64,000 nt of DNA from Cladorhizidae sp. MBARI D1340-BT2 (Eukaryota; Porifera; Demospongiae; Poecilosclerida; Cladorhizidae), in the NCBI GenBank assembly GCA_028752905.1, contig JAQNBH010000299.1, forward strand, positions 342,501-406,500. Reading direction: 5' to 3'. Positions within the stretch are counted from its first letter, which is position 1; every line of letters begins with the position of its first letter. Positions 49,001-63,800 of the stretch are shown here, one piece after another. The notes beneath the pieces are model-generated. The model did no database searches. It was not told where the DNA came from and saw only the letters and a list, made by a program, of their open reading frames with translations. Made by a program: the position numbers and the translations under genes.

Positions 49001-52000
49001 TGCTAGGTGAATAACCATGCTAGGTGTATAACCATGCTAGGTGTAATACCATGCGAGGTGTATAACCATGCTAGGTGTATGTATAGCCATGCTAGGTGTA
49101 ATACCATGATAGGTGTAATACCATGCTAGGTGTATAACCATGCTTGGTGTATAGCCATGCTAGGTGTATAACCATGCTACATAGGTATATAACCATGCAA
49201 GGTGTAATACCATGATAGGTGTAATACCATGCTAGGTGTATAACCATGCTAGGTATATAACCATGCTAGGTGTATAACCATTCTAGGTATATAACCATGC
49301 TAGGTATATAAACATGCTAGGTGTATAACCATGCTAGGTGTATAACCGTGCTAGGTATATAACTATGCTAGGTGTATGACCATGCTAGGTATATAACCAT
49401 GCTAGGTGTATAACCATGCTAGGTGTATGACCATGCTAGGTATATAACCATGCTAGGTATATAACTATGCTAGGTGTATAACCATGCTAGGTGTATAGCC
49501 ATGCTAGGTGTATAACCATGCTAGGTGTATAACCATGCTAGGTATATAACCATGCTAGGTGTATAACCATGCTAGGTATATAACCATGCTAGGTGTATAA
49601 CCATGCTAGGTGTATAACCATGCTAGCTATATAACCATGCTAGGTATATAACCATGCTAGGTGTATAACCATTCTAGGTATATAACCATGCTAGGTATAT
49701 AACCATGCTAGGTGTATAACCATGCTAGGTGTATAACCATGCTAGGTGTATAGCCATGCTAGGTGTATAACCATGCTAGGTATATAACCATGCTAGGTGT
49801 ATAACCATGCTAGGTGAATAACCATGCTAGGTGTATAACCATGTTAGGTATATAACCATGCTTGGTGTATAACCATGCTAGGTATATAACCATGCTAGGT
49901 GTATAACTATGCTACGTGTATAACCATGCTAGGTGTATAACCATGCTAGGTATATAACCATGCTAGGTGTATAACCATGCTAGGTATATAACCATGCTAG
50001 GTGTATAACCATGCTAGGTGTATAACCATGCTAGGTATATAACCATGCTAGGTGTATAACCATGCTAGGTGTATAGCCATGCTAGGTGTATAACCATGCT
50101 AGGTGTATAACCATGCTAGGTATATAACCATGCTAGGTGTATAACTATGCTACATAGGTGTATAACCATGCTAGGTATATAACCATGCTAGGTGTATAAC
50201 CATGCTAGGTGTATAGCCATGCTAGGTGTATAACCATGCTAGGTGTATAACCATGCTAGGTGTATAACCATGCTAGGTGTATAACCATGCTAGGTGTATA
50301 ACCATGCTAGGTGTATAACCATGCTAGGTGTATAACCATGCTAGGTGTATGACCATGCTAGGTGTATAACCATGCTAGGTATATAACCATGCTAGGTGTA
50401 TAACCATGCTAGGTATATAACCATGCTAGGTGTATAACCATGCTAGGTGTATGACCATGCTAGGTATATAACCATGCTAGGTATATAACTATGCTAGGTG
50501 TATAACCATGCTAGGTGTATAACCATGCTAGGTGTATAACCATGCTAGGTGTATAACCATGCTAGGTGTATAACCATGCTAGGTATATAACCATGCTAGG
50601 TGTATAACCATGCTAGGTGTAATACCATGATAGGTATATACCCATGCTAGGTGTATAACTATGCTAGGTGTATAACCATGCTAGGTGTATAACCATGCTA
50701 GGTGTATAACCATGCTAGGTATATAACCATGCTAGGTGTAATACCATGATAGGTGTAATACCATGATAGGTATATACCCATGCTAGGTGTATAACTATGC
50801 TAGGTGTATAACCATGCTAGGTGTATAACCATGCTAGGTGTATAACCATGCTAGGTGTATAACCATGCTAGATGTATAACCATGCTAGGTGTATAGCCAT
50901 GCTAGATGTATAGCCATGCTAGGTGTATAACCATGCTAGGTGTATAACCATGCTAGGTGTATAACCATGCTAGGTGTATAACCATGCTTGGTGTATAACC
51001 ATGCTAGGTGTATAATCATGCTAGGTATATAACCATGCTAGGTGTATAACCATGCTAGGTGTATAACCATGCTAGGTGTATAACCATGCTAGGTATATAA
51101 CCATTCTAGGTATATAACCATGCTAGGTGTATAACCATGCTAGGTATATAAACATGCTAGGTGTATAACCATGCTAGGTATATAACCATGCTAGGTGTAT
51201 AACCATGCTAGGTGTAATACCATGATAGGTATATACCCATGCTAGGTGTATAACTATGCTAGGTGTATAACCATGCTAGGTGTATAACCATGCTAGGTGT
51301 ATAACCATGCTAGGTATATAACCATGCTAGGTGTAATACCATGATAGGTGTAATACCATGCTAGGTGTATAACCATGCTAGGTATATAACCATGCTAGGT
51401 GTATAACTATGCTAGGTGTATAACCATGCTAGGTGTATAACCATGCTAGGTGTAATACCATGCGAGGTGTATAACCATGCTAGGTGTATGTATAGCCATG
51501 CTAGGTGTAATACCATGCTAGGTGTATAACTATGCTAGGTGTATAACCATGCTAGGTGTATAACCATGATAGGTGTAATACCATGCTAGGTGTATAACCA
51601 TGCTTGGTGTATAGCCATGCTAGGTGTATAACCATGCTAGGTATATAACCATGCTAGGTGTAATACCATGATAGGTATATAACCATGCTACTGTAGGTGT
51701 ATAACTATGCTAGGTGTATAACCATGCTAGGTGTATAACTATGCTAGGTGTATAACCATGCTAGGTGTATAACCATGCTAGGTGTATAACCATGCTAGGT
51801 ATATAACCATGCTAGGTGTATAACCATGCTAGGTATATAACCATGCTAGGTGTAATACCATGATAGGTGTAATACCATGCTAGGTGTATAACCATGCTAG
51901 GTATATAACCATGCTAGGTGTAATACCATGATAGGTGTAATACCATGCTAGGTGTATAACCATGCTAGGTATATAACCATGCTAGGTGTAATACCATGAT

Positions 52001-55000
52001 AGGTGTAATACCATGCTAGGTGTATAACCATGCTAGGTATATAACCATGCTAGGTGTATAACCATGCTAGGTATATAACCATGCTAGGTGTATAACCATG
52101 CTAGGTATATAACCATTCTAGGTATATAACCATGCTAGGTGTATAACCATGGTAGGTGTTTAACCATGCTAGGTGTATAACCATGCTAGGTATATAAACA
52201 TGCTAGGTGTATAACCATGCTAGGTATATAACCATGCTAGGTGTATAACCATGCTAGGTGTAATACCATGATAGGTATATACCCATGCTAGGTGTATAAC
52301 TATGCTAGGTGTATAACCATGCTAGGTGTATAACCATGCTAGGTGTATAACCATGCTAGGTATATAACCATGCTAGGTGTAATACCATGATAGGTGTAAT
52401 ACCATGCTAGGTGTATAACCATGCTAGGTATATAACCATGCTAGGTGTATAACTATGCTAGGTGAATAACCATGCTAGGTGTATAACCATGCTAGGTGTA
52501 ATACCATGCGAGGTGTATAACCATGCTAGGTGTATGTATAGCCATGCTAGGTGTAATACCATGATAGGTGTAATACCATGCTAGGTGTATAACCATGCTT
52601 GGTGTATAGCCATGCTAGGTGTATAACCATGCTAGGTATATAACCATGCAAGGTGTAATACCATGATAGGTGTAATACCATGCTAGGTGTATAACCATGC
52701 TAGGTATATAACCATGCTAGGTGTATAACCATTCTAGGTATATAACCATGCTAGGTATATAAACATGCTAGGTGTATAACCATGCTAGGTGTATAACCGT
52801 GCTAGGTATATAACTATGCTAGGTGTATGACCATGCTAGGTATATAACCATGCTAGGTGTATAACCATGCTAGGTGTATGACCATGCTAGGTATATAACC
52901 ATGCTAGGTATATAACTATGCTAGGTGTATAACCATGCTAGGTGTATAACCATGCTAGGTGTATAGCCATGCTAGGTGTATAGCCATGCTAGGTGTATAA
53001 CCATGCTAGGTGTATAACCATGCTAGGTATATAACCATGCTAGGTGTATAACCATGCTAGGTATATAACCATGCTAGGTGTATAACCATGCTAGGTGTAT
53101 AACCATGCTAGCTATATAACCATGCTAGGTATATAACCATGCTAGGTGTATAACCATTCTAGGTATATAACCATGCTAGGTATATAACCATGCTAGGTGT
53201 ATAACCATGCTACATGTAGGTGTATAACCATGCTAGGTATATAACCATGCTAGGTGTATAGCCATGCTAGGTGTATAACCATGCTAGGTATATAACCATG
53301 CTAGGTGTATAACCATGCTAGGTGAATAACCATGCTAGGTGTATAACCATGTTAGGTATATAACCATGCTTGGTGTATAACCATGCTAGGTATATAACCA
53401 TGCTAGGTGTATAACTATGCTACGTGTATAACCATGCTAGGTGTATAACCATGCTAGGTATATAACCATGCTAGGTGTATAACCATGCTAGGTATATAAC
53501 CATGCTAGGTGTATAACCATGCTAGGTGTATAACCATGCTAGGTATATAACCATGCTAGGTGTATAACCATGCTAGGTGTATAGCCATGCTAGGTGTATA
53601 ACCATGCTAGGTGTATAACCATGCTAGGTGTATAACCATGCTAGGTATATAACCATGCTAGGTGTATAACCATGCTAGGTGTATAGCCATGCTAGGTGTA
53701 TAACCATGCTAGGTGTATAACCATGCTAGGTGTATAACCATGCTAGGTGTATAACCATGCTAGGTGTATAACCATGCTAGGTGTATAACCATGCTAGGTG
53801 TATAACCATGCTAGGTGTATGACCATGCTAGGTGTATAACCATGCTAGGTATATAACCATGCTAGGTGTATAACCATGCTAGGTATATAACCATGCTAGG
53901 TGTATAACCATGCTAGGTGTATGACCATGCTAGGTATATAACCATGCTAGGTATATAACTATGCTAGGTGTATAACCATGCTAGGTGTATAACCATGCTA
54001 GGTGTATAACCATGCTAGGTGTATAACCATGCTAGGTATATAAACATGCTAGGTGTATAACCATGCTAGGTATATAACCATGCTAGGTGTATAACCATGC
54101 TAGGTGTAATACCATGATAGGTATATACCCATGCTAGGTGTATAACTATGCTAGGTGTATAACCATGCTAGGTGTATAACCATGCTAGGTGTATAACCAT
54201 GCTAGGTATATAACCATGCTAGGTGTAATACCATGATAGGTGTAATACCATGCTAGGTGTATAACCATGCTAGGTATATAACCATGCTAGGTGTATAACT
54301 ATGCTAGGTGTATAACCATGCTAGGTGTATAACCATGCTAGGTGTAATACCATGCGAGGTGTATAACCATGCTAGGTGTATGTATAGCCATGCTAGGTGT
54401 AATACCATGATAGGTGTAATACCATGCTAGGTGTATAACCATGCTTGGTGTATAGCCATGCTAGGTGTATAACCATGCTAGGTATATAACCATGCTAGGT
54501 GTAATACCATGATAGGTATATAACCATGCTACTGTAGGTGTATAACTATGCTAGGTGTATAACCATGCTAGGTGTATAACTATGCTAGGTGTATAACCAT
54601 GCTAGGTGTATAACCATGCTAGGTATATAACCATGCTAGGTATATAACCATGCTAGGTGTATAACCATGCTAGGTATATAACCATGCTAGGTGTAATACC
54701 ATGATAGGTGTAATACCATGCTAGGTGTATAACCATGCTAGGTATATAACCATGCTAGGTGTAATACCATGATAGGTGTAATACCATGCTAGGTGTATAA
54801 CCATGCTAGGTATATAACCATGCTAGGTGTAATACCATGATAGGTGTAATACCATGCTAGGTGTATAACCATGCTAGGTATATAACCATGCTAGGTGTAA
54901 TACCATGATAGGTGTAATACCATGCTAGGTGTATAACCATGCTAGGTATATAACCATGCTAGGTGTAATACCATGATAGGTGTAATACCATGCTAGGTGT

Positions 55001-56446
55001 ATAACCATGCTAGGTATATAACCATGCTAGGTGTAATACCATGATAGGTGTAATACCATGCTAGGTGTATAACCATGCTAGGTATATAACCATGCTAGGT
55101 GTATAACCATTCTAGGTATATAACCATGCTAGGTGTATAAACATGCTAGGTGTATAACCATGCTAGGTGTATAACCGTGCTAGGTATATAACCATGCTAG
55201 GTATATAACCATGCTAGGTGTAATACCATGATAGGTGTAATACCATGCTACATGTAGGTGTATAACCATGCTAGGTATATAACCATGCTAGGTGTAATAC
55301 CATGATAGGTGTAATACCATGCTAGGTGTTAACCATGCTAGGTATATAACCATGCTAGGTGTATAACCATTCTAGGTATATAACCATGCTAGGTGTATAA
55401 ACATGCTAGGTGTATAACCATGCTAGGTGTATAACCGTGCTAGGTATATAACCATGCTAGGTGTATAAACATGCTAGGTGTATAACCATGCTAGGTGTAT
55501 AACCGTGCTAGGTATATAACCATGCTAGGTGTATAACCATTCTAGGTATATAACCATGCTAGGTGTATAAACATGCTAGGTGTATAACCATGCTAGGTGT
55601 ATAACCATGCTAGGTATATAACCATGCTAGGTGTATAGCCATGCTAGGTGTATAACCATGCTAGGTATATAACCATGCTAGGTGTATAACCATGCTAGGT
55701 GAATAACCATGCTAGGTGTATAACCATGTTAGGTATATAACCATGCTTGGTGTATAACCATGCTAGGTATATAACCATGCTAGGTGTATAACTATGCTAC
55801 GTGTATAACCATGCTAGGTGTATAACCATGCTAGGTATATAACCATGCTAGGTGTATAACCATGCTAGGTGTATAACCTTGCTAGGTATATAACCATGCT
55901 AGGTGTATAACCATGCTAGGTGTATAACCATGCTAGGTGTATAACCATGCTAGGTGTATAACCATGCTAGGTGTATAGCCATGCTAGGTGTATAACCATG
56001 CTAGGTGTATAACCATGCTAGGTATATAACCATGCTAGGTGTATAACTATGCTACATAGGTGTATAACCATGCTAGGTATATAACCATGCTAGGTGTATA
56101 ACCATGCTAGGTGTATAGCCATGCTAGGTGTATAACCATGCTAGGTGTATAACCATGCTAGGTGTATAACCATGCTAGGTGTATAACCATGCTAGGTGTA
56201 TAACCATGCTAGGTGTATAACCATGCTAGGTGTATAATCATGCTAGGTATATAACCAAGCTAGGTGTATAACCATGCTAGGTGTATAACCATGCTAGGTG
56301 TATAACCATGCTAGGTATATAACAATGCTAGGTGTATAACCATGCTAGCTATATAACCATGCTAGGTGTATAACCATGCTAGGTATATAACAATGCTAGG
56401 TGTATAACCATGCTAGGTGTATAACCATGCTAGGTATATAACCATG

Positions 56447-57470
56447 CTAGGTGTAATACCATGATAGGTGTAATACCATGCTAGGTGTATAACCATGCTA
56501 GGTATATAACCATGCTAGGTGTAATACCATGATAGGTGTAATACCATGCTAGGTGTATAACCATGCTAGGTATATAACCATGCTAGGTGTAATACCATGA
56601 TAGGTGTAATACCATGCTAGGTGTATAACCATGCTAGGTATATAACCATGCTAGGTGTAATACCATGATAGGTGTAATACCATGCTAGGTGTATAACCAT
56701 GCTAGGTATATAACCATGCTAGGTGTAATACCATGATAGGTGTAATACCATGCTAGGTGTATAACCATGCTAGGTATATAACCATGCTAGGTGTAATACC
56801 ATGATAGGTGTAATACCATGCTAGGTGTATAACCATGCTAGGTATATAACCATGCTAGGTGTAATACCATGATAGGTGTAATACCATGCTAGGTGTATAA
56901 CCATGCTAGGTATATAACCATGCTAGGTGTAATACCATGATAGGTGTAATACCATGCTAGGTGTATAACCATGCTAGGTATATAACCATGCTAGGTGTAA
57001 TACCATGATAGGTGTAATACCATGCTAGGTGTATAACCATGCTAGGTATATAACCATGCTAGGTGTAATACCATGATAGGTGTAATACCATGCTAGGTGT
57101 ATAACCATGCTAGGTATATAACCATGCTAGGTGTAATACCATGATAGGTGTAATACCATGCTAGGTGTATAACCATGCTAGGTATATAACCATGCTAGGT
57201 GTAATACCATGATAGGTGTAATACCATGCTAGGTGTATAACCATGCTAGGTATATAACCATGCTAGGTGTAATACCTTGATAGGTGTAATACCATGCTAG
57301 GTGTATAACCATGCTAGGTATATAACCATGCTAGGTGTAATACCATGATAGGTGTAATACCATGCTAGGTGTATAACCATGCTAGGTATATAACCATGCT
57401 AGGTGTAATACCATGATAGGTGTAATACCATGCTAGGTGTATAACCATGCTAGGTATATAACCATGCTAG
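56447..57470. repeat. 68-bp higher-order repeat (four 17-bp units)
   Basis: About 15 copies of an exact four-unit cycle: ctaggtgtaataccatg, ataggtgtaataccatg, ctaggtgtataaccatg, ctaggtatataaccatg. Only one substitution is seen (accttga near 57276). The same cycle occurs in shorter runs at about 54690-55080, 59960-60420 and 62540-63360. Confidence 0.9.
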
Positions 57471-57830
57471 GTGTATAACCATTCTAGGTATATAACCATG
57501 CTAGGTGTATAAACATGCTAGGTGTATAACCATGCTAGGTGTATAACCGTGCTAGGTATATAACCATGCTAGGTATATAACCATGCTAGGTGTAATACCA
57601 TGATAGGTGTAATACCATGCTAGGTGTATAACCATGCTAGGTATATAACCATGCTAGGTGTAATACCATGATAGGTGTAATACCATGCTAGGTGTATAAC
57701 CATGCTAGGTATATAACCATGCTAGGTGTATAACCATTCTAGGTATATAACCATGCTAGGTGTATAAACATGCTAGGTGTATAACCATGCTAGGTGTATA
57801 ACCGTGCTAGGTATATAACCATGCTAGGTG

Positions 57831-60800
57831 TGTAACCATTCTAGGTATATAACCATGCTAGGTGTATAAACATGCTAGGTGTATAACCATGCTAGGTGTA
57901 TAACCATGCTAGGTGTATAACCATGCTAGGTGTATAACCATGCTAGGTATATAACCATGCTAGGTGTATAACCATGCTAGGTATATAACCATGCTAGGTG
58001 TAATACCATGATAGGTGTAATACCATGCTAGGTGTATAACCATGCTAGGTATATAACCATGCTAGGTGTATAACCATTCTAGGTATATAACAATGCTAAG
58101 TGTATAAACATGCTAGGTGTATAACCATGCTAGGTGTATAACCGTGCTAGGTATATAACCATGCTAGGTATATAACCATGCTAGGTGTAATACCATGATA
58201 GGTGTAATACCATGCTAGGTGTATAACCATGCTAGGTATATAACCATGCTAGGTGTAATACCATGATAGGTGTAATACCATGCTAGGTGTATAACCATGC
58301 TAGGTATATAACCATGCTAGGTGTATAACCATTCTAGGTATATAACCATGCTAGGTGTATAAACATGCTAGGTGTATAACCATGCTAGGTGTATAACCGT
58401 GCTTGGTATATAACCATGCTAGGTGTATAACCATTCTAGGTATATAACCATGCTAGGTGTATAAACATGCTAGGTGTATAACCATGCTAGGTGTATAACC
58501 ATGCTAGGTGTATAACCATGCTAGGTGTATAACCATGCTAGGTGTATAACCATGCTAGGTGTATAACCATGCTAGGTATATAACCATGCTAGGTGTATAA
58601 CCATGCTAGGTATATAACCATGCTAGGTGTATAACCATGCTAGGTATATAACCATGCTAGGTGTATAACCATGCTAGGTGTAATACCATGCTAGGTGTAT
58701 AACCATGCTAGGTATATAACCATGCTAGGTGTATAACCATGCTAGGTGTATAACCATACTAGGTGTATAACCATGCTAGGTGTATAACCATGCTAGGTAT
58801 ATAACCATGCTAGGTGTATAACCATGCAACCATGCTAGGTGTATAACCATGCTAGGTGTATAACCATGCTAGGTGTATGACATGCTAGGTATATAACCAT
58901 GCTAGGTATATGCTAGGTGTATAACCATGCTAGGTGTATAACCATGCTAGGTGTATAACCATGCTAGGTGTATAACCATGCTAGGTATATAAACATGCTA
59001 GGTGTATAACCATGCTAGGTATATAACCATGCTAGGTGTATAACCATGCTAGGTGTAATACCATGATAGGTATATACCCATGCTAGGTGTATAACTATGC
59101 TAGGTGTATAACCATGCTAGGTGTATAACCATGCTAGGTGTATAACCATGCTAGGTATATAACCATGCTAGGTGTAATACCATGATAGGTGTAATACCAT
59201 GCTAGGTGTATAACCATGCTAGGTATATAACCATGCTAGGTGTATAACTATGCTAGGTGTATAACCATGCTAGGTGTATAACCATGCTAGGTGTAATACC
59301 ATGCGAGGTGTATAACCATGCTAGGTGTATGTATAGCCATGCTAGGTGTAATACCATGATAGGTGTAATACCATATTAGGTGTATAACCATGCTTGGTGT
59401 ATAGCCATGCTAGGTGTATAACCATGCTAGGTATATAACCATGCTAGGTGTAATACCATGATAGGTATATAACCATGCTACTGTAGGTGTATAACTATGC
59501 TAGGTGTATAACCATGCTAGGTGTATAACTATGCTAGGTGTATAACCATGCTAGGTGTATAACCATGCTAGGTGTATAACCATGCTAGGTATATAACCAT
59601 GCTAGGTGTATAACCATGCTAGGTATATAACCATGCTAGGTGTAATACCATGATACTGTAGGTGTAATACCATGCTAGGTGTATAACCATGCTAGGTATA
59701 TAACCATGCTAGGTGTAATATGTAATACCATGATAGGTGTAATACCATGCTAGGTGTATAACCATGCTAGGTATATAACCATGCTAGGTGTAATACCATG
59801 ATAGGTGTAATACCATGCTAGGTGTATAACCATGCTAGGTATATAACCATGCTAGGTGTAATACCATGATAGGTGTAATACCATGCTAGGTGTATAACCA
59901 TGCTAGGTATATAACCATGCTAGGTGTATTACCATTATAGGTGTAATACCATGCTAGGTGTATAACCATGCTAGGTATATAACCATGCTAGGTGTAATAC
60001 CATGATAGGTGTAATACCATGCTAGGTGTATAACCATGCTAGGTATATAACCATGCTAGGTGTAATACCATGATAGGTGTATAACCATGCTAGGTATATA
60101 ACCATGCTAGGTGTAATACCATGATAGGTGTAATACCATGCTAGGTGTATAACCATGCTAGGTATATAACCATGCTAGGTGTAATACCATGATAGGTGTA
60201 ATACCATGCTAGGTGTATAACCATGCTAGGTATATAACCATGCTAGGTGTAATACCATGATAGGTGTAATACCATGCTAGGTGTATAACCATGCTAGGTA
60301 TATAACCATGCTAGGTGTAATACCATGATAGGTGTAATACCATGCTAGGTGTATAACCATGCTAGGTATATAACCATGCTAGGTGTAATACCATGATAGG
60401 TGTAATACCATGCTAGGTGTATAACCATGCTACAGTAGGTATATAACCATGCTAGGTGTATAACCATTCTAGGTATATAACCATGCTAGGTGTATAAACA
60501 TGCTAGGTGTATAACCATGCTAGGTGTATAACCGTGCTAGGTATATAACCATGCTAGGTGTGTAACCATTCTAGGTATATAACCATGCTAGGTGTATAAA
60601 CATGCTAGGTGTATAACCATGCTAGGTGTATAACCATGCTAGGTGTATAACCATGCTAGGTGTATAACCATGCTAGGTATATAACCATGCTAGGTGTATA
60701 ACCATGCTAGGTATATAACCATGCTAGGTGTAATACCATGATAGGTGTAATACCATGCTAGGTGTATAACCATGCTAGGTATATAACCATGCTAGGTGTA

Positions 60801-63800
60801 TAACCATTCTAGGTATATAACAATGCTAAGTGTATAAACATGCTAGGTGTATAACCATGCTAGGTGTATAACCGTGCTAGGTATATAACCATGCTAGGTA
60901 TATAACCATGCTAGGTGTAATACCATGATAGGTGTAATACCATGCTAGGTGTATAACCATGCTAGGTATATAACCATGCTAGGTGTAATACCATGATAGG
61001 TGTAATACCATGCTAGGTGTATAACCATGCTAGGTATATAACCATGCTAGGTGTATAACCATTCTAGGTATATAACCATGCTAGGTGTATAAACATGCTA
61101 GGTGTATAACCATGCTAGGTGTATAACCGTGCTAGGTATATAACCATGCTAGGTGTATAACCATTCTAGGTATATAACCATGCTAGGTGTATAAACATGC
61201 TAGGTGTATAACCATGCTAGGTGTATAACCATGCTAGGTGTATAACCATGCTAGGTGTATAACCATGCTAGGTGTATAACCATGCTAGGTGTATAACCAT
61301 GCTAGGTATATAACCATGCTAGGTGTATAACCATGCTAGGTATATAACCATGCTAGGTGTATAACCATGCTAGGTGTAATACCATGCTAGGTGTATAACC
61401 ATGCTAGGTATATAACCATGCTAGGTGTATAACCATGCTAGGTGTATAACCATACTAGGTGTATAACCATGCTAGGTGTATAACCATGCTAGGTATATAA
61501 CCATGCTAGGTGTATAACCATGCAACCATGCTAGGTGTATAACCATGCTAGGTGTATAACCATGCTAGGTGTATGACATGCTAGGTATATAACCATGCTA
61601 GGTGTATAACCATGCTAGGTATATAACTATGCTAGGTGTATAACCATGCTAGGTGTATAACCATGCTAGGTGTATAACCATGCTAGGTATATAACTATGC
61701 TAGGTGTATAACCATGCTAGGTGTATAACCATGCTAGGTGTATAACCATGCTAGGTGTATAACCATGCTAGGTATATAAACATGCTAGGTGTATAACCAT
61801 GCTAGGTATATAACCATGCTAGGTGTATAACCATGCTAGGTGTAATACCATGATAGGTATATACCCATGCTAGGTGTATAACTATGCTAGGTGTATAACC
61901 ATGCTAGGTGTATAACCATGCTAGGTGTATAACCATGCTAGGTATATAACCATGCTAGGTGTAATACCATGATAGGTGTAATACCATGCTAGGTGTATAA
62001 CCATGCTAGGTATATAACCATGCTAGGTGTATAACTATGCTAGGTGTATAACCATGCTAGGTGTATAACCATGCTAGGTGTAATACCATGCGAGGTGTAT
62101 AACCATGCTAGGTGTATGTATAGCCATGCTAGGTGTAATACCATGATAGGTGTAATACCATATTAGGTGTATAACCATGCTTGGTGTATAGCCATGCTAG
62201 GTGTATAACCATGCTAGGTATATAACCATGCTAGGTGTAATACCATGATAGGTATATAACCATGCTACTGTAGGTGTATAACTATGCTAGGTGTATAACC
62301 ATGCTAGGTGTATAACTATGCTAGGTGTATAACCATGCTAGGTGTATAACCATGCTAGGTGTATAACCATGCTAGGTATATAACCATGCTAGGTGTATAA
62401 CCATGCTAGGTATATAACCATGCTAGGTGTAATACCATGATACTGTAGGTGTAATACCATGCTAGGTGTATAACCATGCTAGGTATATAACCATGCTAGG
62501 TGTAATATGTAATAGGTGTAATACCATGCTAGGTGTATAACCATGCTAGGTATATAACCATGCTAGGTGTAATACCATGATAGGTGTAATACCATGCTAG
62601 GTGTATAACCATGCTAGGTATATAACCATGCTAGGTGTATTACCATTATAGGTGTAATACCATGCTAGGTGTATAACCATGCTAGGTATATAACCATGCT
62701 AGGTGTAATACCATGATAGGTGTAATACCATGCTAGGTGTATAACCATGCTAGGTATATAACCATGCTAGGTGTAATACCATGATAGGTGTATAACCATG
62801 CTAGGTATATAACCATGCTAGGTGTAATACCATGATAGGTGTAATACCATGCTAGGTGTATAACCATGCTAGGTATATAACCATGCTAGGTGTAATACCA
62901 TGATAGGTGTAATACCATGCTAGGTGTATAACCATGCTAGGTATATAACCATGCTAGGTGTAATACCATGATAGGTGTAATACCATGCTAGGTGTATAAC
63001 CATGCTAGGTATATAACCATGCTAGGTGTAATACCATGATAGGTGTAATACCATGCTAGGTGTATAACCATGCTAGGTATATAACCATGCTAGGTGTAAT
63101 ACCATGATAGGTGTAATACCATGCTAGGTGTATAACCATGCTAGGTATATAACCATGCTAGGTGTAATACCATGATAGGTGTAATACCATGCTAGGTGTA
63201 TAACCATGCTAGGTATATAACCATGCTAAGTGTAATACCATGATAGGTGTAATACCATGCTAGGTGTATAACCATGCTAGGTATATAACCATGCTAGGTG
63301 TAATACCATGATAGGTGTAATACCATGCTAGGTGTATAACCATGCTAGGTATATAACCATGCTAGGTGTATAACCATTCTAGGTATATAACCATGCTAGG
63401 TGTATAAACATGCTAGGTGTATAACCATGCTAGGTGTATAACCGTGCTAGATATATAACCATGCTAGGTATATAACCATGCTAGGTGTAATACCATGATA
63501 GGTGTAATACCATGCTAGGTGTATAACCATGCTAGGTATATAACCATGCTAGGTGTAATACCATGATAGGTGTAATACCATGCTAGGTGTATAACCATGC
63601 TAGGTATATAACCATGCTAGGTGTATAACCATTCTAGGTATATAACCATGCTAGGTGTATAAACATGCTAGGTGTATAACCATGCTAGGTGTATAACCGT
63701 GCTAGGTATATAACCATGCTAGGTGTATAACCATTCTAGGTATATAACCATGCTAGGTGTATAAACATGCTAGGTGTATAACCATGCTAGGTGTATAACC